From: Agrococcus beijingensis
GTDB lineage: Bacteria > Actinomycetota > Actinomycetes > Actinomycetales > Microbacteriaceae
Assembly: GCF_030758955.1 (NCBI RefSeq)
Contig: NZ_CP132360.1
Location: 949,820-1,013,819 of the forward strand
Direction of reading: 5' to 3'
Length of the DNA stretch: 64,000 bases
Made by a program: the position numbers and the translations under genes. The notes beneath the pieces were generated by a model that did not search any database, was not told the DNA's origin, and saw only the letters and a program-made list of their open reading frames with translations. Below, in pieces: positions 1 to 7,698 of the stretch (within the stretch, counting starts at the first letter, position 1; each line of letters opens with the position of its first letter).

Positions 1-1455
1 GACGGCAAGAGCACCGTCGACGACGCCCTCCACGCGCCGGAGGCGATCAAGCTGAGCCACGGCGAGTTCGACCACGGCTCGCCCGTGTTCTCGGTCGACG
101 GCGAGCGCGTGCTCTGCATCACCGCGCGCCACGACACCCGCGACGACGACCTGCTGAACGCGGTGGTCGAGTTCGACGCGGCGGTCGCCGAGGGCGAGCC
201 GCACACGATCCTCTCCTCGCGCGCCGGCCTGTCGGTCGGCGAGGTGCAGCCCACGCCCGACGGCGGCTTCGTGCTGCTCGCCCAGCAGATGGGGGAGACG
301 GGGCGCGACTTCGTCGGCCGCAGCGTGCAGCTGTTCGTGCTCGAGCAGCCCGGCGCGCACCCCGAGGAGGTGACCGACGGCGGCTCGGTCGACCTCGGCG
401 AGCCCACCAGCCACACCACCGTCGTCGACGACGGGGTGCTCGTGCAGGAGCGCCTGCGGGGTCGCAACCGCCTCGTGCACCTCACCGGCGGCGGCTCCCG
501 CGAGCTCATCGGCGGCGACCTCGAGGTGCTCGGCCACGGGGTCGGCGCCGGCGTCACCGTCGCGACCGTCTCGACGCCCACGTCGGCGGGCGAGGTCGCG
601 GTGCTCGACGACCGCGGCGTCACCGTGCTGACCGACTTCGGCTCGGCGCTCGCCGAGGCGGGCGTCGTCGCCCCGACCGAGCACGAGTTCAGCGTGCGCG
701 ACGGCGCGAAGGTGCACGGCTGGGTCTGGCTGCCGGAGGGCCCCGGCCCGCACCCCGTGCTCCTCAACATCCACGGCGGCCCGTTCGCGCAGTACGGCGT
801 GGGCGTGTTCGACGAGGCGCAGGTCGCCGTCGACGCCGGCTACGCCGTCGTGCAGTGCAACCCGCGCGGCTCGGCGGGCTACGGCCGCGAGCACGGCGTC
901 GCCATCAAGGAGGCGATGGGCACGGTCGACATGCACGACGTGCTCGACTTCCTCGACGCATCCCTCGACGCGCACGACGAGCTCGATCGCGAGCGGCTGG
1001 GCATCATGGGCGGCTCCTACGGCGGCTACCTCACGGCGTGGACGATCGCCCACGAGCATCGCTTCGCCGCGGCGGTCGTCGAGCGCGGCTTCCTCGACCC
1101 GGTCTCGTTCGTCGGCACCAGCGACATCGGCTGGTTCTTCACCGACGGCTACACGGGCACCGACCCGGATGCGGTGCGTCGCCAGAGCCCGATGGCGGTC
1201 GTCGGGCAGGTCACGACCCCGACGCTCGTGGTGCACTCCGAGGAGGACTGGCGGTGCCCGCCCGAGCAGGCGCAGCGCTACTTCGCCGCGCTCAAGCGGC
1301 AGGGCGTCGAGACGGCGCTGCTGCTGTTCCCCGGCGAGAACCACGAGCTGACGCGCTCGGGCCAGCCCCGCCACCGCGTGGAGCGGTTCGAGCACATCCT
1401 GCGCTGGTGGGCGAAGCACCTGCCGACCGCGCAGAACCACGGGCGCTGGCCGTGA
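1..1455 (+). CDS. S9-family serine peptidase (acylaminoacyl-peptidase-like), 5' end cut by window
   Basis: The frame is open from base 1, so the gene begins outside the window and about 484 residues are visible. The last 250 residues are an alpha/beta-hydrolase domain of the prolyl-oligopeptidase family. The nucleophile elbow is GGSYGGYLTAW (bases about 1009-1041), the acid lies in HSEEDWRCP and the histidine in GENHELT. The upstream part, rich in Asp/Gly/Val, fits the beta-propeller that restricts access to the active site. It should cleave small peptides in the cytoplasm. The stop overlaps the next gene by four bases (GTGA), so the two are translationally coupled. Confidence 0.9.
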   Translation, partial: DGKSTVDDALHAPEAIKLSHGEFDHGSPVFSVDGERVLCITARHDTRDDDLLNAVVEFDAAVAEGEPHTILSSRAGLSVGEVQPTPDGGFVLLAQQMGETGRDFVGRSVQLFVLEQPGAHPEEVTDGGSVDLGEPTSHTTVVDDGVLVQERLRGRNRLVHLTGGGSRELIGGDLEVLGHGVGAGVTVATVSTPTSAGEVAVLDDRGVTVLTDFGSALAEAGVVAPTEHEFSVRDGAKVHGWVWLPEGPGPHPVLLNIHGGPFAQYGVGVFDEAQVAVDAGYAVVQCNPRGSAGYGREHGVAIKEAMGTVDMHDVLDFLDASLDAHDELDRERLGIMGGSYGGYLTAWTIAHEHRFAAAVVERGFLDPVSFVGTSDIGWFFTDGYTGTDPDAVRRQSPMAVVGQVTTPTLVVHSEEDWRCPPEQAQRYFAALKRQGVETALLLFPGENHELTRSGQPRHRVERFEHILRWWAKHLPTAQNHGRWP

Positions 1456-1847
1456 TCGGCGGCAGCCCGCTCGTGCAGGTCGCGCAGCGCGCGGTCGACC
1501 TCGAGCGGGCCGCCGCCTTCTACCGCGACCTCCTCGACATCCCGGTCGCCGCGACCTTCGATCCGCCCGGGCTGGCGTTCCTGGTGCTGGGCGACACGCG
1601 GCTGCTGCTCGACCGGGGCGCTCCGTCGGCGCTGCTCTACTTCGCCGTCGACGGACTGGACGCGCGGGTGGAGGCGCTGCGCGCATCCGGTGTGGAGATC
1701 ATCGCCGAGCCGCGCACGATCTTCGAGCACGACGACGACTCGCTCGGTCCTGGCCGCACCGCAGAGCGGATGGCCTTCCTGCGCGACAGCGAGGGCAACA
1801 CGGTGGCGCTCGTCGAGCACGTGACGCTCGACGAGCGGCGCGGCTGA
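1452..1847 (+). CDS. VOC-superfamily (glyoxalase-fold) protein
   Basis: 131 residues starting at a GTG that overlaps the peptidase stop. It has the beta-alpha-beta-beta-beta pattern of a VOC half-domain pair: an ERAAAFYRDLLDIPV helix, LVLGDTRLLLD, then a second half ending in FLRDSEGNTVALVEH, where the glutamate/asparagine region usually sits near the metal. Substrate cannot be assigned. Coupling to the peptidase suggests co-expression but not a shared pathway. Confidence 0.8.
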   Translation: MIGGSPLVQVAQRAVDLERAAAFYRDLLDIPVAATFDPPGLAFLVLGDTRLLLDRGAPSALLYFAVDGLDARVEALRASGVEIIAEPRTIFEHDDDSLGPGRTAERMAFLRDSEGNTVALVEHVTLDERRG

Positions 1848-1853
1848 GCCGGC

Positions 1854-2909
1854 TCAGGTCATCCAGGCGCTCGCGTCGTTGACGGCCATCAGCACGCGAT
1901 CGCGCGCGGCGGCGTCGATCAGCTCGAGGCGGTGCGCGATGCGGGCGGCCTCGTCGTAGCCCTCGAAGAAGCGGATGCCGTCGGCCTCGAGCGCCGCCCG
2001 GACCTCGCCGGTGACGGCGACCACCTCGTGGATGAGCACGGCGACGCCATGCGCGCCGCCGATGCGCAGCATCTCGGCGCCCACCTGCGGGTCGGCCTGG
2101 CCGCTGTCGCCGATGAAGATGAAGCGGCACTCGGGGAACAGCGCGCGCTCGCGCACGAAGTTCTGCAGCTTGCGCTCCTTGATCGACCGCTTCGTGAACA
2201 GGTTCAGGAACGACCCGCCGAGCACCGAGTGCGGCGGCAGGCCGAGGTCGGCGAGCCCGTCGCGGGTGTACTGCTCGATGAGCCCTCGCGGCCCCTCGGG
2301 TCGCGCGGTGACGAAGGTGAGGTCGCCGGGGCGCGAGGGCTGCGCCGCGTGCCCCTGGTCGAGCTCGACGAGCAGCTCGACGACGCCCGGGTAGATCGAG
2401 CCGCGCGGGAACCGCGTCTCGTGCAGCATCGCCCGCACGGTGTCGTCGATGTCGCAGAGGATCCGCAGGTCGTGCTGCGGCGTCTGCTCCGCCTCGGCGG
2501 CGATGTGCGCGAGCACGACCTCGCGGTCGTCGTCGGTGAGCCGCTCGTAGACGACGTGCTCGAGGTCGTGCCGGTCGCCGGAGGCGTTCAGCAGGTACTT
2601 CATGTCGCGGAACGGCTCGCCGGTGAGCGACACGAGCAGCGAGCGGATGCCCTCGGAGAGCACCGGGTTCGGCGGCAGCCGCCGGAGCGCGTGCACGACG
2701 TCGGCGCGCGTCCTCGGGGAGAGCTCATCGGCGCGATCGATGCACAGCAGCGTGACGAGCTCGCGACGCTCGTCGTCGCGGAACAGGCCGGTGAGCGCGT
2801 TGCCGGCGATCGCCTTCACGGTGCGCTCGAGGTCGATCTGCTGCAGGACCGCATCGAGCGAGCCCTCCGGGGTCGCTCGCAGGCGGGCAAGGGCTTCAGC
2901 AGGGTTCAC
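1854..2909 (-). CDS. App1-like phosphatidate phosphatase (HAD fold)
   Basis: 351 residues from a GTG whose first bases overlap the stop of the upstream lipid kinase (GTGA). Residues about 125-290 carry the App1/DUF2183 catalytic domain: CDIDDTVR is the HAD DxDxT nucleophile motif, TFVTARPEG is motif II, the lysine is in TKRSIKERKL and IFIGDSGQADP holds the acidic motif. Family members dephosphorylate phosphatidic acid or similar lipids. The N-terminal 120 residues are helical and unassigned. Pairing with a diacylglycerol-kinase homologue fits a phosphatidate/diacylglycerol interconversion unit; that coupling is inference. Confidence 0.8.
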   Translation of the reverse strand: MNPAEALARLRATPEGSLDAVLQQIDLERTVKAIAGNALTGLFRDDERRELVTLLCIDRADELSPRTRADVVHALRRLPPNPVLSEGIRSLLVSLTGEPFRDMKYLLNASGDRHDLEHVVYERLTDDDREVVLAHIAAEAEQTPQHDLRILCDIDDTVRAMLHETRFPRGSIYPGVVELLVELDQGHAAQPSRPGDLTFVTARPEGPRGLIEQYTRDGLADLGLPPHSVLGGSFLNLFTKRSIKERKLQNFVRERALFPECRFIFIGDSGQADPQVGAEMLRIGGAHGVAVLIHEVVAVTGEVRAALEADGIRFFEGYDEAARIAHRLELIDAAARDRVLMAVNDASAWMT

Positions 2910-3823
2910 AGGTCTGATCCTCGCACTCGCACGCTGAGCGCGCCTCTGTCGATCCGCGCGTCGAGCCGACCGACCCGGCCGACCGCGTCGCCGTCGATCT
3001 GCGCGGGCAGCGGCCCGTCGACGGCGCCGAGCGTGATCCGCAGCGCGGTGCGATGACGCAGCACGCCCTCGGCGCGGGCGATGCCGGCGCCCGCTGCCGC
3101 GATGCGGCCCCAGTGGGCGAGGTGGCGGGGGCTCACGGTGGCGACGTGCAGCAGGCCGTCGTCGAGGCGCGTGCCGGGCAGCACCTGCAGGCCTGCGGGG
3201 ATGCGGGCGGCGTTGTGCACGAGCACGCTCCACGCCCGCGCCGACTCGATCGCGCCGCCGTCGAAGCGGCCCCGCACGGCGAAGCTGGGATGGCCGAGCC
3301 TGCGCAGCCCGGCGTCGACGTAGGAGGCCCAGCCGAGGCGCCGCTTGGCGCGCAGCGAAGCGGCCTCGACGGCAAGGGCGTCGTTGCCGACGCCGACGAC
3401 CACCAGGAACGGCACCTCCGGCTCATGGTCGCCGTGGTCGCGCGTGAGCACCACCATGCCCAGGTCGATCGGCCGAGCGACTCCGGCCACCGCGGTGCGG
3501 GCGGCCGCACCGGCATCGCGCAGCGGCAGCTCGAGGTTGCGGGCGAACAGGTTGGCGGTGCCCGCGGGCATGATGCCGAGCGGCATGCCCGTGTGCGCCA
3601 GCGCGGCCGCGATCTCGCGGACCGTGCCGTCGCCGCCCACCGCGACCACCGCATCCGCCCCCGTCTGCAGCGCTTCGCGAGCCTGCGGGGCGCCCGTGGC
3701 CGCCGGCGTGGTCGGCAGCACCCGCGCGTCGGAGCCCCGCTGGGCCGCCTCGCGCAGCACCGCGTCGACGCTCGCGCCGAAGCCCCGCGCGGTGGGGTTG
3801 CCGATGACGGCGATCGAGGGCAC
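2906..3823 (-). CDS. Diacylglycerol kinase-family lipid kinase
   Basis: 305 residues, GTG start. The DAGK catalytic domain is clear: GNPTARG near the N-terminus, the nucleotide-binding GGDGTVRE at about residue 65, and PAGTANLFARN at about 95. The C-terminal half has the beta-sandwich expected of YegS/DgkB proteins. It should phosphorylate diacylglycerol or another lipid at the membrane face. It is the first gene of a two-gene minus-strand operon with the App1-like phosphatase. Confidence 0.88.
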   Translation of the reverse strand: MPSIAVIGNPTARGFGASVDAVLREAAQRGSDARVLPTTPAATGAPQAREALQTGADAVVAVGGDGTVREIAAALAHTGMPLGIMPAGTANLFARNLELPLRDAGAAARTAVAGVARPIDLGMVVLTRDHGDHEPEVPFLVVVGVGNDALAVEAASLRAKRRLGWASYVDAGLRRLGHPSFAVRGRFDGGAIESARAWSVLVHNAARIPAGLQVLPGTRLDDGLLHVATVSPRHLAHWGRIAAAGAGIARAEGVLRHRTALRITLGAVDGPLPAQIDGDAVGRVGRLDARIDRGALSVRVRGSDL

Positions 3824-3829
3824 GCGGTC

Positions 3830-3835
3830 AGCGTA
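3830..3835 (-). promoter_or_regulatory. -10 hexamer of the lipid kinase operon
   Basis: On the minus strand TACGCT lies six bases before the GTG at 3823, so the transcript probably begins at or next to the start codon and there is no room for a ribosome-binding site. Confidence 0.5.
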
Positions 3836-3886
3836 GCCGCGGGTCGGGGCAGACGCGGGTCAGCCGCGGGGCAGGGCGGGCGCGGG

Positions 3887-4996
3887 TCAGGGCATCGACG
3901 GGCGCAGCCGCAGGAAGCCCGCGAGCCGGGCGATCTCGTCGTGCACGGCGTCGCGCAGCCTCGCGCTCGGCTCGTCGTCCCAGTGGATGCGGTGCACCAG
4001 CAGGGCGCCCGCGTCGCGGTCTGCCTTGGCATCGACCTTGCCGACCAGCCGGTCGCCGTCGAGGATCGGCAGGGCGAACGCGCCCCAGCGACGCTTCGCG
4101 GCCGGCGTGTACTGCTCGAGCGCGTACTCGAAGCCCCACAGCTGCGCCATGCGGCGCCGGTCGGCGATCAGCCGGTCGAGCGGCGAGAGCAGCACCACGC
4201 GCTCAGCGAAGCCCTCTGCGCTCGCCCCGGGGTCGAGGCGCCACGTGCCGCTCACGCCCCGGATGCGCACCGGCTCGCCCTCGTCGCCCAGGTGCGTCGC
4301 GCGGGCGATGCCGCAGGCGCGCAGCCAGCGGCGCCGCCAGGTGCGCTCCGCCTGCTCGACCGCCAGCGGCTCGACGGGCGGGAGCACGCGCTCCGCGAGA
4401 TCCCAGACGCGGGCGGCGCCGTGCCGCTCGGCGACCACGACCTCCCCGCGGATCTGCAGCAGCTCGAGCATCATCGCCACGTTGCGGTCGGTGTTCCAGC
4501 CGCTCGACACGTAGGGCACGTCGGCGGCGTCGTCGATCTCGGCCCGGGGGAGCGGGCCGTCCTCGCGCAGCTGCTGCACCACGCGCTCCCGGAAGCCCGC
4601 GTTGGCGTCGAGCCAGCGCCGCGACGACGCGTGCAGCGCGTCGGGGGCGCGGCCGATCGCGGTCAGCCACGGCAGGTCGCCCGTGGCGCGCAGCGCGATC
4701 GCCCATGCCTCCATCGGGTGCCGGTGCGGCCCGAGGTGGTCGACGAGGCTGAGCTCGACCTCGGCGGCGCGGCGCACGTCGTCGTAGGCGAGCCCGGGGA
4801 TGCGCGAGTGCGCGATCTGCTCGGCCGAGGGGCAGACGATGTCGGTGGGATTCAGCGGCAGCAGCGTCAGCTGCGCGACCACCTCGGGCAGGTCGCCGGC
4901 ATCGCGAGCCGTCGACGGCTCGTCGAGCAGCTGCGCGCGCACCGCGATGCGGCGGGCCTCCTCGACGGAGATCGTGCGGGCCTCGCTGGTCGGCAT
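3887..4996 (-). CDS. YcaQ/AlkZ-type winged-helix protein with altered active-site motif
   Basis: 369 residues in the HTH_42 family, whose members include interstrand-crosslink glycosylases (YcaQ, AZL). The diagnostic tail motif EQYTPAAKRRWG is present at about residue 285. At about residue 47 the segment LLPLNPTDIVCPSAEQIAHS occupies the place where relatives usually read LLQxDPT, so the catalytic Gln-x-Asp pair appears to be Pro-x-Asn. It may therefore be a DNA-binding protein that has lost glycosylase activity, or use other residues. Confidence 0.75.
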   Translation of the reverse strand: MPTSEARTISVEEARRIAVRAQLLDEPSTARDAGDLPEVVAQLTLLPLNPTDIVCPSAEQIAHSRIPGLAYDDVRRAAEVELSLVDHLGPHRHPMEAWAIALRATGDLPWLTAIGRAPDALHASSRRWLDANAGFRERVVQQLREDGPLPRAEIDDAADVPYVSSGWNTDRNVAMMLELLQIRGEVVVAERHGAARVWDLAERVLPPVEPLAVEQAERTWRRRWLRACGIARATHLGDEGEPVRIRGVSGTWRLDPGASAEGFAERVVLLSPLDRLIADRRRMAQLWGFEYALEQYTPAAKRRWGAFALPILDGDRLVGKVDAKADRDAGALLVHRIHWDDEPSARLRDAVHDEIARLAGFLRLRPSMP

Positions 4997-5002
4997 GCCG
5001 CG

Positions 5003-5008
5003 ATGCTA
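5003..5008 (-). promoter_or_regulatory. -10 hexamer of the YcaQ-like gene
   Basis: Minus-strand TAGCAT, six bases before ATG 4996. Confidence 0.5.
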
Positions 5009-5054
5009 CGGGCAGGCGGCGACACGGGTATCGTCGCGGTGCCAGGATGAGTGC

Positions 5055-6113
5055 ATGTCTGACACGCCCCGCCGTCTCGAGACCGTCACCGTGAGCGCCG
5101 GCCGTCCGCCGCACCTGCCGGGCGCGCCCATGAACGAGCCGGTGACCTTCGCCAGCTCGTTCGTCGCCGGCGGCGAGCTCGAGTACGCCCGCTACGGCAA
5201 CCCGAGCTGGACGGCGCTCGAGGAGGCGCTCGGCGCGCTCGAGGGCGGCGACTGCATCTCGTTCGCGAGCGGCATGGCCGCCGTCTCCGCCGTCATCAAC
5301 CTGGTGCCCGCCGGCGGCGCGGTCGTGGTCGCCCGCCACTCCTACCAGCACACGCTCGCGCTGCTCGACGACGGCGCGGCGAGCGCCCGCTACGAGGTGC
5401 GGCGCGTCGACGTCGCCGATCCCGACGCGGTCGAGGCCGCGCTGCCCGGCGCCGCGATGGTGTGGCTCGAGTCGCCCACGAATCCCGCGCTGGAGCTGGT
5501 CGACATCGAGCGGCTCGCGCGCGCCGCCCGGGCGGCCGGCGTGCTGAGCGTGGTCGACAACACGTTCGCGTCCCCGCTGCTGCAGCGGCCCCTCGAGCTG
5601 GGCGCCGACATCGTCGTGCACTCGGCGACCAAGCTGATCGCCGGCCACAGCGACGTCGTGCTGGGAGCGGTCGTGACGGGCGCGCCCGAGCTGGCGGAGC
5701 GCATCCGGTTCCACCGCGGCCTGCACGGCGCGATCCCGGGCCCGATGGAGGCGTTCCTGGCGCTGCGCGGGCTGCGCACGCTCTCGGTGCGGCTCGAGCG
5801 GGCCGAGCGCAACGCGCGCGAGCTCACCCGGCGGCTCGCAGGGGCCGCGGGCGTGCTCGAGGTGCGCGACCCCGGCTTCGGCACGATCCTGGCAGTGGTG
5901 CTCGCCGACGCGGCGGCCGCCGACCGCGTGGTGGAGCGCGTGGGGCTCTGGATCCCGGCGACGAGCCTCGGCGGCGTGGAGTCGACGCTCGAGCGGCGGC
6001 GCCGCTGGGCGACCGAGGCGCCGACGATCCCCGAGGGCCTCATCCGCCTCTCGGTCGGCATCGAGCACATCGATGACCTCGCCGACGACCTGCTGCGGGC
6101 GCTGGGGGAGTAG
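5055..6113 (+). CDS. Cystathionine gamma-synthase/lyase-type PLP enzyme
   Basis: 352 residues from ATG 5055; longer in-frame starts further upstream run antisense to the neighbouring gene and are rejected. Family hallmarks of the Cys/Met metabolism PLP enzymes are ARYGNPSWTALEEALGALEG, SFASGMAAV, the cofactor-binding VDNTFASPLLQRPLELGAD and the lysine in HSATKLIAGHSD. The C-terminal part has the substrate carboxylate-binding LIRLSVGIEHIDDL. It likely acts on cystathionine, homocysteine or methionine, but substrate cannot be fixed from sequence. Confidence 0.88.
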   Translation: MSDTPRRLETVTVSAGRPPHLPGAPMNEPVTFASSFVAGGELEYARYGNPSWTALEEALGALEGGDCISFASGMAAVSAVINLVPAGGAVVVARHSYQHTLALLDDGAASARYEVRRVDVADPDAVEAALPGAAMVWLESPTNPALELVDIERLARAARAAGVLSVVDNTFASPLLQRPLELGADIVVHSATKLIAGHSDVVLGAVVTGAPELAERIRFHRGLHGAIPGPMEAFLALRGLRTLSVRLERAERNARELTRRLAGAAGVLEVRDPGFGTILAVVLADAAAADRVVERVGLWIPATSLGGVESTLERRRRWATEAPTIPEGLIRLSVGIEHIDDLADDLLRALGE

Positions 6114-6156
6114 CGGTGCAGGTTCGGCGGCGCCGGCGAGCGGCGCTCCGCGCCCG

Positions 6157-6162
6157 TAGGCT
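6157..6162 (+). promoter_or_regulatory. -10 hexamer of the GNAT gene
   Basis: TAGGCT, six bases before GTG 6169. Confidence 0.5.
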
Positions 6163-6168
6163 CGCACG

Positions 6169-6669
6169 GTGACCGACCGAACCCTCTCCGATGGCGCGCT
6201 GCTGCGCGCGGCCCGCACCGGCGATGAGCCGGGCATCCTCGCCCTGATCCACGCGCTCGCCGTCTACGAGCGCGAGCCCGACGCGGTGGAGAACACCGAG
6301 GCGATGCTCACCGCCACGCTGTTCGGCGACGAGCCGCGGGCGTTCGCGCACGTCGTCGAGCGCGACGGCGCGATCGTCGGGATCGCGCTGTGGTTCCTCA
6401 CGTACTCGACCTGGACGGGCACGCACGGCATCTGGCTCGAGGATCTCTACGTCGACGAGGCCCAGCGCGGGCGGGGCTATGGCCGTGCGCTGATGGCCGC
6501 GCTGGCGGCGGAGTGCGTCGCACGCGGCTACCGCCGCTTCGAGTGGACCGTGCTCGACTGGAACGAGCCGTCGATCGGGTTCTACCGCGCGATCGGCGCG
6601 GAGCCGCTGTCGGAGTGGACGACCCAGCGGCTCACGGGTGATCGCCTCGAGCAGCTCGCGCGAGCCTGA
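6169..6669 (+). CDS. GNAT-family N-acetyltransferase (diamine acetyltransferase-like)
   Basis: 166 residues. The acetyl-CoA loop is RGRGYGRALM at about residue 99, preceded by the acceptor strand GIWLEDLYVD and followed by FEWTVLDWNEPSIGFYRAIGAE. The LEDLYV...VLDWN...FY pattern and overall length match the spermidine/diamine acetyltransferase-like GNAT group. The real substrate is unknown. Confidence 0.85.
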   Translation: MTDRTLSDGALLRAARTGDEPGILALIHALAVYEREPDAVENTEAMLTATLFGDEPRAFAHVVERDGAIVGIALWFLTYSTWTGTHGIWLEDLYVDEAQRGRGYGRALMAALAAECVARGYRRFEWTVLDWNEPSIGFYRAIGAEPLSEWTTQRLTGDRLEQLARA

Positions 6670-6756
6670 GCTGCCGTGCGGCGCGCGCGGGCGGTTGCCG
6701 CGGTCGCGTCCGGGGAAGTGGGGCGGGGGGAGTGGTGCCGAGGAGTGAGGATGCGG

Positions 6757-7067
6757 TCAGCGAGTGCGCAGCGCCCTGACCGTCAGCACCGGTGCGTCGG
6801 TGTCGCTCCAGCGCCGGGCCGACGTGCCTGACGGGGTGTGCGCGCTCACCACCGCGCGCTGCGCGGAGGCGAGGTCTGCGTGCCTGCCCATGGAGGCGCC
6901 ACCGCCGTCGACGGCGATGTAGTCGTCGAGGCTGCGCTCGACGAAGCCGAGGAGCTGCACGCTCGCGAAGCCACCCAGAGGTCGGCGCCCGGTGACGCCC
7001 AGGTCGTCCTGGCGGCGTGCAAGCGATCGAAGGCGGATGCGGTGCCCGGCACCAGGGTCATCGACAT
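6757..7067 (-). pseudogene. Small gene interrupted by a frameshift, function unknown
   Basis: A strong ribosome-binding site (GGAGGAG, six bases from ATG 7067) starts MSMTLVPGTASAF and continues in that frame to about base 7020. From there typical GC-rich third positions switch to another frame, encoding LGVTGRRPLGGFASVQLLGF through DAPVLTVRALRTR and ending with TGA at 6757-6759. Restoring one base near 7013-7022 gives one protein of about 103 residues. It is divergent from the MarR regulator, a usual position for a regulated target. Either the gene is inactivated or the assembly lacks one base. No family recognised. Confidence 0.6.
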
Positions 7068-7084
7068 GTCGCGCTCCTCCGGTC

Positions 7085-7135
7085 GTTAGTTCGGTGATCG
7101 AAATGTACCACCTTGGAACGGTAGGGTGGCGACGA
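7085..7135. promoter_or_regulatory. Divergent control region with two palindromes
   Basis: Between the frameshifted gene and the MarR gene lie TTCG-GTGAT-CGAA (7090-7102) and TACC-N10-GGTA (7106-7123). MarR proteins usually bind palindromes in exactly such divergent gaps, so autoregulation is likely; binding itself is inference. Confidence 0.45.
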
Positions 7136-7155
7136 AGCGCAGAAGAGGGGTGCAC

Positions 7156-7698
7156 ATGCGCAGCGAGAACGGTTCGGGCGACGTCGCCTCGTCCGGTTAC
7201 TGGTACGCCGAGGATGGTCAGGCCTCGGGCGTCGACGTGCTGAACCTGCTGCGGCGCTACCGGGCCGCAGAGGGCGCGATGCGTGCCCGCACACGCTCGT
7301 CGATGGGCATGGGCGAGACCGATCTGCTGGCGCTGCGGCTGCTGCTGCAGGCGGAACGGCGCGGTGTGCTCGTGCGGCAGCGCGACCTCGGCGCCGAGCT
7401 GGGGCTCGCCGCCGCATCGGTGACTGCGCTCGTCGATCGGCTGGTCAAGAGCGGCCATGTGCAGCGCGAGCCGCACCCCGAGGATCGGCGGGCGACGATC
7501 GTCGTCCCGACGACCGACACCGACGACGAGGTGCGCGCGACGCTCGGCGCGATGCATCGGCGCATGATCGACGTCGTCGACACGATGGACGACGGCGAGC
7601 GCAGCGCAGTGGCCCGGTTCCTCGCGCGCATGGCGCTGGCCATCGACCAGGTCGACGAGCACGCCGAGCCGCAGGCGACACGCGTCATCGCCGGCTGA
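7156..7698 (+). CDS. MarR-family transcriptional regulator
   Basis: 180 residues from ATG 7156, preceded by AGAAGAGGGG; the longer in-frame start at 7126 has no such site. The winged helix-turn-helix spans about residues 60-125: LLLQAERRGVLVRQRDLGAE, LGLAAASVTALVDRLVKSGH as recognition helix, then the wing VQREPHPEDRRATIVV with the family's DxRR motif. Flanking helices form the dimer. Its 3' end overlaps the oppositely oriented dipeptidase gene by 14 bases. Confidence 0.9.
   Translation: MRSENGSGDVASSGYWYAEDGQASGVDVLNLLRRYRAAEGAMRARTRSSMGMGETDLLALRLLLQAERRGVLVRQRDLGAELGLAAASVTALVDRLVKSGHVQREPHPEDRRATIVVPTTDTDDEVRATLGAMHRRMIDVVDTMDDGERSAVARFLARMALAIDQVDEHAEPQATRVIAG

Noticed and set aside
3053..5050. 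Long plus-strand open frame (665 codons) antisense to the lipid kinase and YcaQ-like genes
   Set aside because: High GC content removes stops from antisense frames. The minus-strand frames have recognisable domains, good starts and GC-rich third positions; this one has none.
7126..7155. Earlier in-frame start for the MarR regulator
   Set aside because: It lacks a ribosome-binding site and would overlap the palindromic control region; ATG 7156 has AGAAGAGGGG upstream.
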